This document shows positions 1 through 5,472 of a stretch of DNA of 7,064 bases, piece by piece (position 1 is the stretch's first letter; every line of letters starts with the position of its first letter). Made by a program: the position numbers and the translations under genes. Source of the stretch: Treponema sp. (GTDB taxonomy: Bacteria > Spirochaetota > Spirochaetia > Treponematales > Breznakiellaceae); the NCBI GenBank assembly GCA_031281925.1, contig JAITES010000106.1, positions 1-7,064 of the forward strand, in the 5' to 3' direction. The notes below the pieces were generated by a model. The model was not told the DNA's origin, did no database searches, and saw only the letters and a list, made by a program, of their open reading frames with translations.

Positions 1-808
1 TGATCTCCTTCCCGGCCCGTTCCAGATCTTCCTTTGCCCTGCCTATGGTACCGTTCTTGTAGATTTCCCAGGAGAGGCTGGGGCCGATGTAGGTATAGGC
101 AAGGGTTCTTGCAGCGGGGGCCAGTACCCCTGCCCTGTCCAGGGCCTCAATCCAGAGTTCCCAGTCTTCTCCGCCCATCACCTTGACGGTATTGGCAATT
201 TCTTCTTCCGTGGCAGGTTCTGCGGCACATTCAATGATCTTGCCGGTCATCATGTCAATGGTTTTTCCCGAATACCTTTTACCAATGGGCTTGATTACCG
301 ATCTGTGCATGATTCCTGTTTTTGGATCTGTCCGTACCGGGGAAGCCAGGGAGTAGATCACAAGATCCGCCTGAGCGGGAATGCCTGCCTCCGCAGCCGC
401 CTCTTTTATGGCGGCAATGGCCAGATCCTTCATTTCATTTGAAAAGGCATCCCCGTCCAGAGTTTTTGATACCAGTCCTGCCCCGGCAGCATCCCTGTCG
501 AAACAGAGGTTGTTGTAGTAACCGGGTGTGCCGGGCTTGCTGTCCGTAGCGGGTTTCTCAAAGGAAACTCCGACCGTAACGGCGCCGTAACCAAAGGCCG
601 CAGCGATTCTGCTTGCAAGTCCGTAGCCCGTGGAACAGCCCAGGATCAGCGCCAGTTTCGGCAGCCCCGGAGCGGAGGCCTCCGCTGCCGGCTTTTCTCC
701 GGCCAGTACCTTTGTCGCATAGGCAATCTGTTTCCGCACCGATGCCGCGCATCCTGCGGGGTGGCTGTTGATACAGATATTGTTACGAACCATGGGTTTA
801 ATTATCAC
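1..808 (-). CDS. fabV: Enoyl-ACP/trans-2-enoyl-CoA reductase FabV (Ter family), partial, C-terminus off the left edge
   Basis: FabV reduces trans-2-enoyl-ACP (Ter homologues: enoyl-CoA) with NADH, the last step of each elongation cycle, in the cytoplasm. The window holds the first 269 residues of a family usually about 400 long. Seen in the translation: the conserved N-terminus M-I-I-K-P-M-V-R-N-N, the nucleotide-binding segment G-C-S-T-G-Y-G-L-A-S-R (57-67), Y-S-L-A-S-P-V-R (152-159), and the catalytic pair Y250 and K259 in the family's Y-x8-K spacing. The start is GTG at 808: an AGGAGG lies 5 nt upstream (814-819), while the in-frame ATG at 793 lies 20 nt from it. The gene overlaps the end of fabZ by 11 bp, so the two are probably translationally coupled. 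Operon context favours a role in fatty acid synthesis over a fermentative enoyl-CoA reductase, although the family does both. FabV enzymes are known to tolerate triclosan. Confidence 0.95.
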   Translation of the reverse strand, partial: MIIKPMVRNNICINSHPAGCAASVRKQIAYATKVLAGEKPAAEASAPGLPKLALILGCSTGYGLASRIAAAFGYGAVTVGVSFEKPATDSKPGTPGYYNNLCFDRDAAGAGLVSKTLDGDAFSNEMKDLAIAAIKEAAAEAGIPAQADLVIYSLASPVRTDPKTGIMHRSVIKPIGKRYSGKTIDMMTGKIIECAAEPATEEEIANTVKVMGGEDWELWIEALDRAGVLAPAARTLAYTYIGPSLSWEIYKNGTIGRAKEDLERAGKEI

Positions 809-1241
809 CGTTTCCTCCTACAAGGCACATCCATTCAGCCTCCGCGGCCAGTTCACCGCCTACATAGGCCTTTCCCGACTGCTTAATCATGTGCGCCGAT
901 ACCCTTAAATTTTCGATCTCGGAACGGACTTCATCTCCCGGCCTCACCTGGCGGCGGAACTTTACCTTGTCTACCGTGGCAAGGAAGAAGAGGGCGCCGT
1001 CTGTGAGAATGCCGAGTTTGCGGAGACCCGCTCCCCCCGACTGAGCCATGGTTTCCACAAGGATCACGCCGGGTACTACCGGATACTGCGGGAAATGACC
1101 GGCAAAGAAAAATTCCTTTTCGGTAAACACATGCCGTGCAACAATTTTGCTGTTGTCCGCAGAAACAATATCATCTACAAACAGAAAAGGCGGACGGTGA
1201 GGCAACAGTTCTTCGATTAAATTCGGCTCATGTTCGCTCAT
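798..1241 (-). CDS. fabZ: 3-hydroxyacyl-ACP dehydratase FabZ
   Basis: FabZ removes water from 3-hydroxyacyl-ACP to give trans-2-enoyl-ACP in type II fatty acid synthesis. The 147-residue length is normal for the family. The hot-dog fold signature is plain: L-L-P-H-R-P-P-F-L (12-20), then G-H-F-P (48-51) and P-G-V-I-L-V-E-T-M-A-Q (57-67). H49 and E63 match the catalytic His/Glu pair. FabA is less likely because the sequence lacks its longer N-terminus and matches the FabZ H-R-P-P-F-L signature. The ATG at 1241 has an AAGGGGG ribosome site that overlaps the fabF stop codon, 11 bp upstream. The last codons carry the AGGAGG used by fabV, and the TAA stop falls inside the fabV start region, which suggests coupled translation of dehydratase and reductase. 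Confidence 0.96.
   Translation of the reverse strand: MSEHEPNLIEELLPHRPPFLFVDDIVSADNSKIVARHVFTEKEFFFAGHFPQYPVVPGVILVETMAQSGGAGLRKLGILTDGALFFLATVDKVKFRRQVRPGDEVRSEIENLRVSAHMIKQSGKAYVGGELAAEAEWMCLVGGNGDN
814..819 (-). promoter_or_regulatory. Ribosome binding site of fabV inside fabZ
   Basis: AGGAGG on the minus strand, 5 nt before the GTG at 808. It lies within the last codons of fabZ (encoding V-G-G) and supports the non-ATG start of fabV. Confidence 0.85.
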
Positions 1242-1252
1242 GTTTTGCCCCC

Positions 1253-2524
1253 TTACGCGTCATAGGCGCGGAAGATCACCACTCCGTTGTGTCCCCCAAA
1301 ACCCAGGGACCCGGAAGCGGCGGCTTTTATCTGTCCATACTGAACCTTGTTGGGAACATAATCAAGATCACATTCCGGATCGGGATTATCAAGGTTAATG
1401 GTGGGAGGATAAAAACCCTTTCTGATCGCCAGAATACAGGCGATGGCTTCGATGCCCCCCGAACCGGCAACGCAGTGCCCCGTCATGCTCTTTATCGAAG
1501 AAATTTTCATTTTTTTGGCATGATCCCCGAATGCATATTTGATCATTCTTGTTTCCGCAGGATCGTTGATCTGCGTGGAAGTGCCGTGGGCGTTGTAGTA
1601 GCCGATGTCTTCCGGTTTAAGCCCTGAGTCTTCAAGGGCTTTTTTAATGGTAATGCCGCCGCTTTCCCCGGAAGGATCCGGAGCAGTAATGTGATAGGCA
1701 TCGGAAGTAACGCCGTATCCTGAAAATTCCGACAGAATCTCTGCGCCCCGTTTTTTTGCGTGTTCTTCACTTTCGAGGATCAGGACGCCTGCGCCTTCAC
1801 CCATAACAAAACCGTCCCGATCCGCGTCAAAAGGCCGGGAAGCCTTTTCAGGCTCGTCGCAGCGTTTGGTGGAGAGGGCCTTGAGCATCTGGAAGGCGCC
1901 GATTGAAAACGGAACTATACAGGCTTCGGTTCCGCCCGAGATCACTACATCGCAGCGGCCGGAGCGGATAAGATCCAGGGCCTGGCCCAGGGCATCGGTT
2001 CCGGAAGTGCAGGCGGTTACCTGGGTAAATGAAGGGCCTTTGAGCCCGTACATGATACTGATATTGGCGGCCGCTTCGTTGGCGATCATCATGGGTACTG
2101 TCAGGGGCAGCATGCGCCGGGGGCCCTGATCAAAAAGCTTGCGAAAGGATTCAGAGACAATCTCATAGCCGCCGATCCCGTTTCCCATAACGACGCCCGC
2201 CTTCTCAGGAGCGCCTGTAATGCGGCGCCTTCCTTCTTCACCAGCCTGTGACAGTAATCCTGCCTGCTCCAGCGCCTGGGTTGCCGCGGCTGTCGCAAAC
2301 TGGGAGAAACGCGCCATCTTGCGGGCATCCCTTTTGTCGATCCACCTGGAGGGATCGAAGTCTTTGACTTCCGCAGCAATGGTAACATCGAAACCGGTGG
2401 TATCAAAAGAAGTAATTCTGCCCACTCCGCTTCTGCCCTCTTTGAGGGCTTTTTCAAATTCATCCACCGAATGGGCTACAGGAGAGATCAGTCCCATGCC
2501 GGTAACAACAACTTTTTTATTCAT
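1253..2524 (-). CDS. fabF: 3-oxoacyl-ACP synthase II FabF
   Basis: FabF condenses malonyl-ACP with a growing acyl-ACP, the chain-extension step. Both thiolase-fold halves are present in 423 residues, a normal length. Numbering from the ATG, the active-site nucleophile is C172 in V-T-A-C-T-S-G, with H313 in N-A-H-G-T-S-T, K345 in S-I-K-S-M-T-G and H350 in G-H-C-V-A-G-S-G-G; G-F-G-G-H-N lies near the C-terminus. A TTG at 2527 is an alternative start, but AGGAGG at 2530-2535 lies 5 nt from the ATG at 2524 and only 2 nt from the TTG, so ATG is preferred. The G-H-C-V-A-G-S-G-G stretch differs from the common G-H-L-L-G-A-A-G-G, but the catalytic His is kept. It lies 37 bp after fabG; acpP, often found at this spot, is absent. 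Confidence 0.96.
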   Translation of the reverse strand: MNKKVVVTGMGLISPVAHSVDEFEKALKEGRSGVGRITSFDTTGFDVTIAAEVKDFDPSRWIDKRDARKMARFSQFATAAATQALEQAGLLSQAGEEGRRRITGAPEKAGVVMGNGIGGYEIVSESFRKLFDQGPRRMLPLTVPMMIANEAAANISIMYGLKGPSFTQVTACTSGTDALGQALDLIRSGRCDVVISGGTEACIVPFSIGAFQMLKALSTKRCDEPEKASRPFDADRDGFVMGEGAGVLILESEEHAKKRGAEILSEFSGYGVTSDAYHITAPDPSGESGGITIKKALEDSGLKPEDIGYYNAHGTSTQINDPAETRMIKYAFGDHAKKMKISSIKSMTGHCVAGSGGIEAIACILAIRKGFYPPTINLDNPDPECDLDYVPNKVQYGQIKAAASGSLGFGGHNGVVIFRAYDA

Positions 2525-2529
2525 CAAAA

Positions 2530-2535
2530 CCTCCT
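2530..2535 (-). promoter_or_regulatory. Ribosome binding site of fabF
   Basis: AGGAGG on the minus strand, 5 nt before the ATG at 2524. It is a full-consensus Shine-Dalgarno and decides the start in favour of ATG over the TTG one codon upstream. Confidence 0.85.
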
Positions 2536-2561
2536 GCTATGGTTTGTCCGTAATATAGACA

Positions 2562-3296
2562 CTATATAAACATTCCGCCGTCAACGGAGAGCACCTGTCC
2601 TGTTATATAGGAAGAATCATCGGAAGCAAGAAAAAGCGCCGCGGAGGCAATGTCTTCCGGTTTTCCGCTTCTCTTGAGCGGGATAATCTCCATCATTTTT
2701 CCCTTTGCCTCTTCGTTCATGGCGGCAGTCATGTCGCTTTCGATAAATCCCGGCGCCAGAGCATTTACCCGCACACCCCGGCTTGCCGTTTCCCGCGCGA
2801 GACTCTTTGTTATGCCGATGAGCCCGGCCTTGCTGGCCGCATAGTTTGCCTGCCCCCCGTTTCCGTGGATGCCTACAACACTGCTCATGTTGATGATGGA
2901 ACCGGCGCGCTTCCGTATCATCTCCCGGCCGACGGTTCTTGCGATGATAAACGCCGAAGTTAAGTTCACGTCAAGTACTTTTTGGAAATCCGCAATGCTC
3001 ATCCTGAAGGAGAGGCCGTCTTTGGTGACACCCGCATTGTTTACCAGGATGTCAAAGCCTCCCGCTTCCTTCTGCACGGCCTCAATGATCCCTTCGACAG
3101 CATTGATGTCGCCCAGATCGGCGCTTATCCAGTGGAGTTTACCGCCGGCCCCGGCAATACGGCCGGCCAGATCGGCAGGCTCCCTGGAACTCAGCCCCCA
3201 GATCTCGGCGCCTTCCGCGAGGAAACGTTCGCAGATTGCCCTGCCGATGCCGCGGGAAGCCCCGGTAACCAGCGCCTTTTTGTTCAGCAGCCTCAT
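2562..3296 (-). CDS. fabG: 3-oxoacyl-ACP reductase FabG
   Basis: FabG reduces 3-oxoacyl-ACP to 3-hydroxyacyl-ACP with NADPH. The 244-residue protein is a classical short-chain dehydrogenase of exact FabG length. Visible motifs are T-G-A-S-R-G-I-G (11-18), N-N-A-G (86-89), the catalytic tetrad N111, S139, Y152 and K156 (Y-A-A-S-K), and the C-terminal Y-I-T-G-Q-V-L-S-V-D-G-G-M. R38 after the second strand fits NADPH preference. The start ATG at 3296 follows an AGGAGA at 3307-3312, about 10 nt away, which is a long spacing. The region upstream is the odd one in the operon: a 14-bp repeat of this ribosome-site sequence also lies in the end of fabD, with hairpins between, so fabG expression may be tuned here. 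Many short-chain dehydrogenases look alike, but the operon makes FabG the clear choice. Confidence 0.97.
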   Translation of the reverse strand: MRLLNKKALVTGASRGIGRAICERFLAEGAEIWGLSSREPADLAGRIAGAGGKLHWISADLGDINAVEGIIEAVQKEAGGFDILVNNAGVTKDGLSFRMSIADFQKVLDVNLTSAFIIARTVGREMIRKRAGSIINMSSVVGIHGNGGQANYAASKAGLIGITKSLARETASRGVRVNALAPGFIESDMTAAMNEEAKGKMMEIIPLKRSGKPEDIASAALFLASDDSSYITGQVLSVDGGMFI

Positions 3297-3317
3297 AGTA
3301 ATTCTATCTCCTATAAA

Positions 3318-3337
3318 AAGTGGCGGTATCGCCGCTT
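3318..3337 (-). terminator. Weak terminator-like hairpin before fabG
   Basis: In the mRNA sense an 8-nt arm ending GGCG pairs with an arm starting CGCC across a 4-nt loop (AUAC). There is one C-A mismatch in the stem, which is directly followed by a run of five U. It overlaps the fabD stop codon. The shape resembles a leaky intrinsic terminator or attenuator within the operon. The stem is short, so the effect may be small. Confidence 0.35.
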
Positions 3338-4304
3338 ATGTTAATCGAAAATTAACACGAAGTGTTAATTCTATCTCCTTTACGGTTCCTGCCCCGAGAC
3401 AGGGAATCTCGCTTATCTCTTTCCAGAGACCCTGCAGTACTGTTCCGGGCCCTGCCTCAAGAACCTGTGCAAAGCCTCCGGCGGCGTTAATGGCCTTCTC
3501 TTCATCGACCCAGCGGACAGGGCTCGTAATCTGGAGCAGGGCCAGCCTTTTTATTTCTTCACCGCTTTTAATTTCCGTTCCTGTTACGTTTGAATAGAAG
3601 GGGATGACAGGATCCTTAAAAGTTACCTGTTCCAGTACCGGACGGAAGCTTTCCGCGGCCTCCCTCATGAGGGGGGAGTGGAAGGGCCCCGCTACCGCAA
3701 GCCTGACCACCCGCCGGGCTCCCGCCTCCCTGAACCGTTTTTCCGCTTCCGACAGGGCTTCTGCGCTTCCCGATACCACAAGCTGCCTGGGAGAATTGAT
3801 GTTGGCCGCATAGAGCCCTTCCAGCCCTGCGGCGCTCCACGCGGCAATGAGACGCTCAACTTCCCCAGGGGGAAGCCCCAGAACAGCCGCCATGCCGGGC
3901 GGATCGCCTGCCTCCGTCTTTATCCGTTCCGCGGTCTTCTGCATGGCCTCGCCCCGGGCCTTTACCAGACGGAAGACATCTTCCGCGGTAATGCTCTGCG
4001 AGACGACAAGGGCCGCATATTCTCCCAGACTGTGTCCCGCGGAGGCGCAGACTTCCATGCCTTTTTCGCGGAGGAATGCCGCTGCCGCAAGGTTTGCCAG
4101 GGTAATGGCAGGCTGGGCAATATCGCTGCGTTTGAGGCTTTCTTCATCCGCAGTCCGCAGCAGTTCTTCCATATCCCTGCCCATTGTTTCGGAGGCGGTT
4201 TCAAAGAGCCGTTTTGCCCCGGTGGAAACCGCAAGAAAATCCAGAGCCATGCCCTGTTTCCCGGATCCCTGGCCCGGAAAGAGCAGGACCGTCTTTTTTA
4301 CCAT
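3336..4304 (-). CDS. fabD: Malonyl-CoA:ACP transacylase FabD
   Basis: FabD moves the malonyl group from CoA to acyl carrier protein, supplying the extender for FabH and FabF. At 322 residues it is slightly longer than the usual 300-315. Motifs seen: F-P-G-Q-G-S (9-14), the nucleophile elbow G-H-S-L-G-E (90-95) with S92, R117 in K-A-R-G-E-A-M-Q, H209 in A-G-P-F-H-S, Q258, and V-L-E-A-G-P-G near the C-terminus. S92, R117, the His and the Gln match the E. coli catalytic set. The ATG at 4304 overlaps the fabH stop by 7 bp (ATGGTAA), pointing to coupled translation. The final ten or so residues (T-L-R-V-N-F-R-L-T) are encoded by hairpin DNA that appears to have been added, and an ancestral protein may have ended earlier at K-E-I-E-L-L. 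Confidence 0.96.
   Translation of the reverse strand: MVKKTVLLFPGQGSGKQGMALDFLAVSTGAKRLFETASETMGRDMEELLRTADEESLKRSDIAQPAITLANLAAAAFLREKGMEVCASAGHSLGEYAALVVSQSITAEDVFRLVKARGEAMQKTAERIKTEAGDPPGMAAVLGLPPGEVERLIAAWSAAGLEGLYAANINSPRQLVVSGSAEALSEAEKRFREAGARRVVRLAVAGPFHSPLMREAAESFRPVLEQVTFKDPVIPFYSNVTGTEIKSGEEIKRLALLQITSPVRWVDEEKAINAAGGFAQVLEAGPGTVLQGLWKEISEIPCLGAGTVKEIELTLRVNFRLT
3340..3370 (-). repeat. Overlapping, mutually exclusive stem-loops at the end of fabD
   Basis: AATTAACAC (plus strand 3350-3358) is a perfect inverted partner of GTGTTAATT (3362-3370) across a 3-nt loop. The same ATTAAC (3351-3356) can instead pair with GTTAAT (3340-3345) across 5 nt. The two folds cannot coexist. The 9-bp stem encodes FabD residues near L-T-L-R-V-N. 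Confidence 0.6.
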
Positions 4305-5299
4305 ATAATCAAATTCCCCCCGTAGGTGAGGCCTCCCCCAAAACCGATGCTCATCACCAAATCTCCGCGGGAAAGCCCGCCTGCGCGGTTAAGCTCATCC
4401 AGCGCGATGGGAATGGAAGCCGCGGAAGTATTGGCATATTCTTCAATGTTAAGAAAAAACTTTTCTTCGGGTATTCCAAGCCGTTTTCCCGCGGCCTGTA
4501 CAATCCGTGCGTTCGCCTGATGCGGTATAATCCGCGCCACGTCTTCAATGCCCACTCCCTCTTCCTTCAACAGGTTTTCTATCGTATCGGTCATGGCCTT
4601 GACGGCAAAATTGTAAACCGCCCGGCCGTTCATTTCCAGACAAGCGGAGGCGTCTATGGTTTCCCCTGCCTTCCAGGGATGACGGCTGCCTCCCCGTCTG
4701 ACCATCAGATACTCAGAGCCGGAACCGTCCGCGCCCAGGATGCTTCTCAACAAACCACGTTTACCGGCACCTTCGGAAGGGGCGCCGGTCTTTTCAAGCG
4801 CCACAGCCCCCGCTCCGTCGCCGAAAAGCACGCAGGTTCCCCTGTCATTCCAGTCCGTAATACGGCTGAGAACATCGACCCCGATAACCAGAGCCCGGCG
4901 GCGCCCCGCCTTGATGCCGAGGAGTGCCGCCGCGGTTTCCAGCCCATAGATAAAACCCGTACAGCCTGCAACAAGATCCATGGCGCCTGAATTTTTTGCC
5001 CCCAGCCTGTTCTGAACGATACACGCCGTGGAAGGGCAGCCCTGAAAATCCGGGGTTGCAGTCCCGATCACTATCAGGTCCAGGCTTTCCGCCTCCAGCC
5101 CCGCCATATCCAGCGCCTGCCGGGCCGCTTCCACAGCCAAATCGCTGGCGGCGTTTTCTTCGGAGGCTATATGCCGCGCGCCGATTCCCGTATGGGAACG
5201 GATCCACTCATCACTGGTCTCCACCTGCCGGGCAAGTTCTTCATTACTTACCCTCCGGGAAGGTATGCCCTTTCCTGTACCCTTTATTTCAATAGCCAT
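4298..5299 (-). CDS. fabH: 3-oxoacyl-ACP synthase III FabH
   Basis: FabH condenses an acyl-CoA primer (commonly acetyl-CoA) with malonyl-ACP and so starts each fatty acid. The 333 residues carry the full family pattern: T-S-D-E-W-I (28-33), T-G-I-G-A-R-H-I (37-44), and the triad C113 (V-A-G-C-T-G-F), H260 (I-P-H-Q-A-N) and N290 (A-N-T-S-A-A-S), then G-F-G-G-G-L-T near the end. At the position of E. coli F87, which limits primer size, this protein has C88 (Q-G-C-P-S-T-A-C). The ATG at 5299 is the first possible start because TGA directly precedes it in frame. Unlike other genes of the operon it has no clear Shine-Dalgarno; a palindrome sits just upstream instead. It is the first gene of the operon and overlaps fabD. 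Confidence 0.96.
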   Translation of the reverse strand: MAIEIKGTGKGIPSRRVSNEELARQVETSDEWIRSHTGIGARHIASEENAASDLAVEAARQALDMAGLEAESLDLIVIGTATPDFQGCPSTACIVQNRLGAKNSGAMDLVAGCTGFIYGLETAAALLGIKAGRRRALVIGVDVLSRITDWNDRGTCVLFGDGAGAVALEKTGAPSEGAGKRGLLRSILGADGSGSEYLMVRRGGSRHPWKAGETIDASACLEMNGRAVYNFAVKAMTDTIENLLKEEGVGIEDVARIIPHQANARIVQAAGKRLGIPEEKFFLNIEEYANTSAASIPIALDELNRAGGLSRGDLVMSIGFGGGLTYGGNLIIW

Positions 5300-5309
5300 T
5301 CATGCTTTT

Positions 5310-5335
5310 ATGACAAAATTCATGAATTTCGTCAT
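5310..5335. promoter_or_regulatory. 26-bp palindromic operator candidate of the fab operon
   Basis: The half-sites match at 12 of 13 positions (only 5315/5330 differ), with a perfect 14-bp core AAATTCATGAATTT. It begins at the transcription start predicted from the fabH promoter and ends 10 bp before the fabH ATG. This is where a repressor of fatty acid synthesis would bind. Functional analogues such as FapR and FabT bind palindromes near fab promoters, but this sequence is not their consensus as I know it, so the regulator is unknown. It could also act as an RNA hairpin in the 5' leader. Confidence 0.6.
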
Positions 5336-5341
5336 GCTCCC

Positions 5342-5369
5342 AATCTAACAAATTTCTCGAAAATGTCAA
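5342..5369 (-). promoter_or_regulatory. Sigma-70-type promoter of the fab operon
   Basis: A perfect TTGACA -35 (5364-5369) and a TAGATT -10 (5342-5347) are separated by 16 bp. TG one base before the -10 makes it an extended -10. The predicted start is near 5335, giving a leader of about 36 nt, most of it the palindrome. Confidence 0.65.
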
Positions 5370-5384
5370 GATAAAGTTTTGACA
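5364..5384. repeat. Small inverted repeat made of two facing TTGACA elements
   Basis: TGTCAA (5364-5369) and TTGACA (5379-5384) face each other across 9 bp. The first is the -35 of the fabH promoter. The second has no convincing -10 at 16-18 bp on the plus strand. It may be a second regulator site or chance. Confidence 0.35.
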
Positions 5385-5423
5385 CTTGTAACAGAAGAGC
5401 GGTTGCAGGGAACGATAAAAACG

Positions 5424-5440
5424 AAACCCGGATGGGGTTT
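5424..5440. terminator. Terminator-like hairpin between the divergent genes
   Basis: AAACCC (5424-5429) pairs with GGGTTT (5435-5440) over a 5-nt loop. T bases follow on the plus strand, and CGTTTTTAT follows on the minus strand. It could stop leftward or rightward read-through, but the 6-bp stem is weak and no gene that needs it is in view. Confidence 0.35.
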
Positions 5441-5457
5441 TTAGATCATCTATATGA

Positions 5458-5466
5458 TGGTATAAT
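5458..5466 (+). promoter_or_regulatory. Extended -10 promoter of the lipoprotein gene
   Basis: TGGTATAAT is a perfect TATAAT (5461-5466) with the TG extension. No good -35 is seen at 16-17 bp, which extended -10 promoters can do without. The predicted start falls at about 5473, the A of the first ATG, so the transcript would be leaderless for that start, or have about 75 nt of leader for the ATG at 5548. A short inverted repeat (ATCAT, 4 bp, ATGAT; 5445-5458) lies directly upstream and overlaps the TG extension. Confidence 0.6.
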
Positions 5467-5472
5467 TAAAAT

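Larger units (their letters stand above)
3299..3379 (-). repeat. 14-bp direct repeat flanking a hairpin-rich 53-bp spacer at the fabD/fabG junction
   Basis: The plus-strand sequence TAATTCTATCTCCT occurs at 3299-3312 and again at 3366-3379. On the coding strand it is AGGAGATAGAATTA: the inner copy is the fabG ribosome site, the outer copy encodes K-E-I-E-L near the end of FabD. The 53 bp between the copies (3313-3365) supply the last FabD codons, its TAA stop and two or three stem-loops. If one copy and the spacer are removed, fabD would read E-I-E-L-L then TGA, with that TGA overlapping the fabG ATG as ATGA. This is what one expects in so tight an operon, so the 67 bp look like a later insertion or duplication. 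The repeat is directly seen; its history is inferred. Confidence 0.7.

Noticed and set aside
1136..1627. Plus-strand open frame of 163 codons
   Set aside because: It lies antisense to fabZ and fabF, whose protein motifs are unmistakable. It has no recognisable protein features.
2525..2527. TTG start of fabF
   Set aside because: It is only 2 nt from the AGGAGG, too close; the ATG three bases later has proper spacing.
2869..3597. Plus-strand open frame of 242 codons
   Set aside because: It is antisense to fabG and fabD, and the composition is that of a shadow frame, rich in Ser, Pro, Ala and Arg without motifs.
4184..4990. Plus-strand open frame of 268 codons
   Set aside because: Antisense to fabD and fabH, both of which have full catalytic sets; no domain is recognisable.
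5236..5256. GGAGGG followed 6 nt later by ATG inside fabH, looking like a start signal
   Set aside because: The ATG is out of the fabH frame and the motif encodes conserved N-terminal residues of FabH.
5379..5407. Second plus-strand promoter from TTGACA at 5379
   Set aside because: No acceptable -10 lies at 16-18 bp (GTTGCA at 17). The extended -10 at 5458 is much better.
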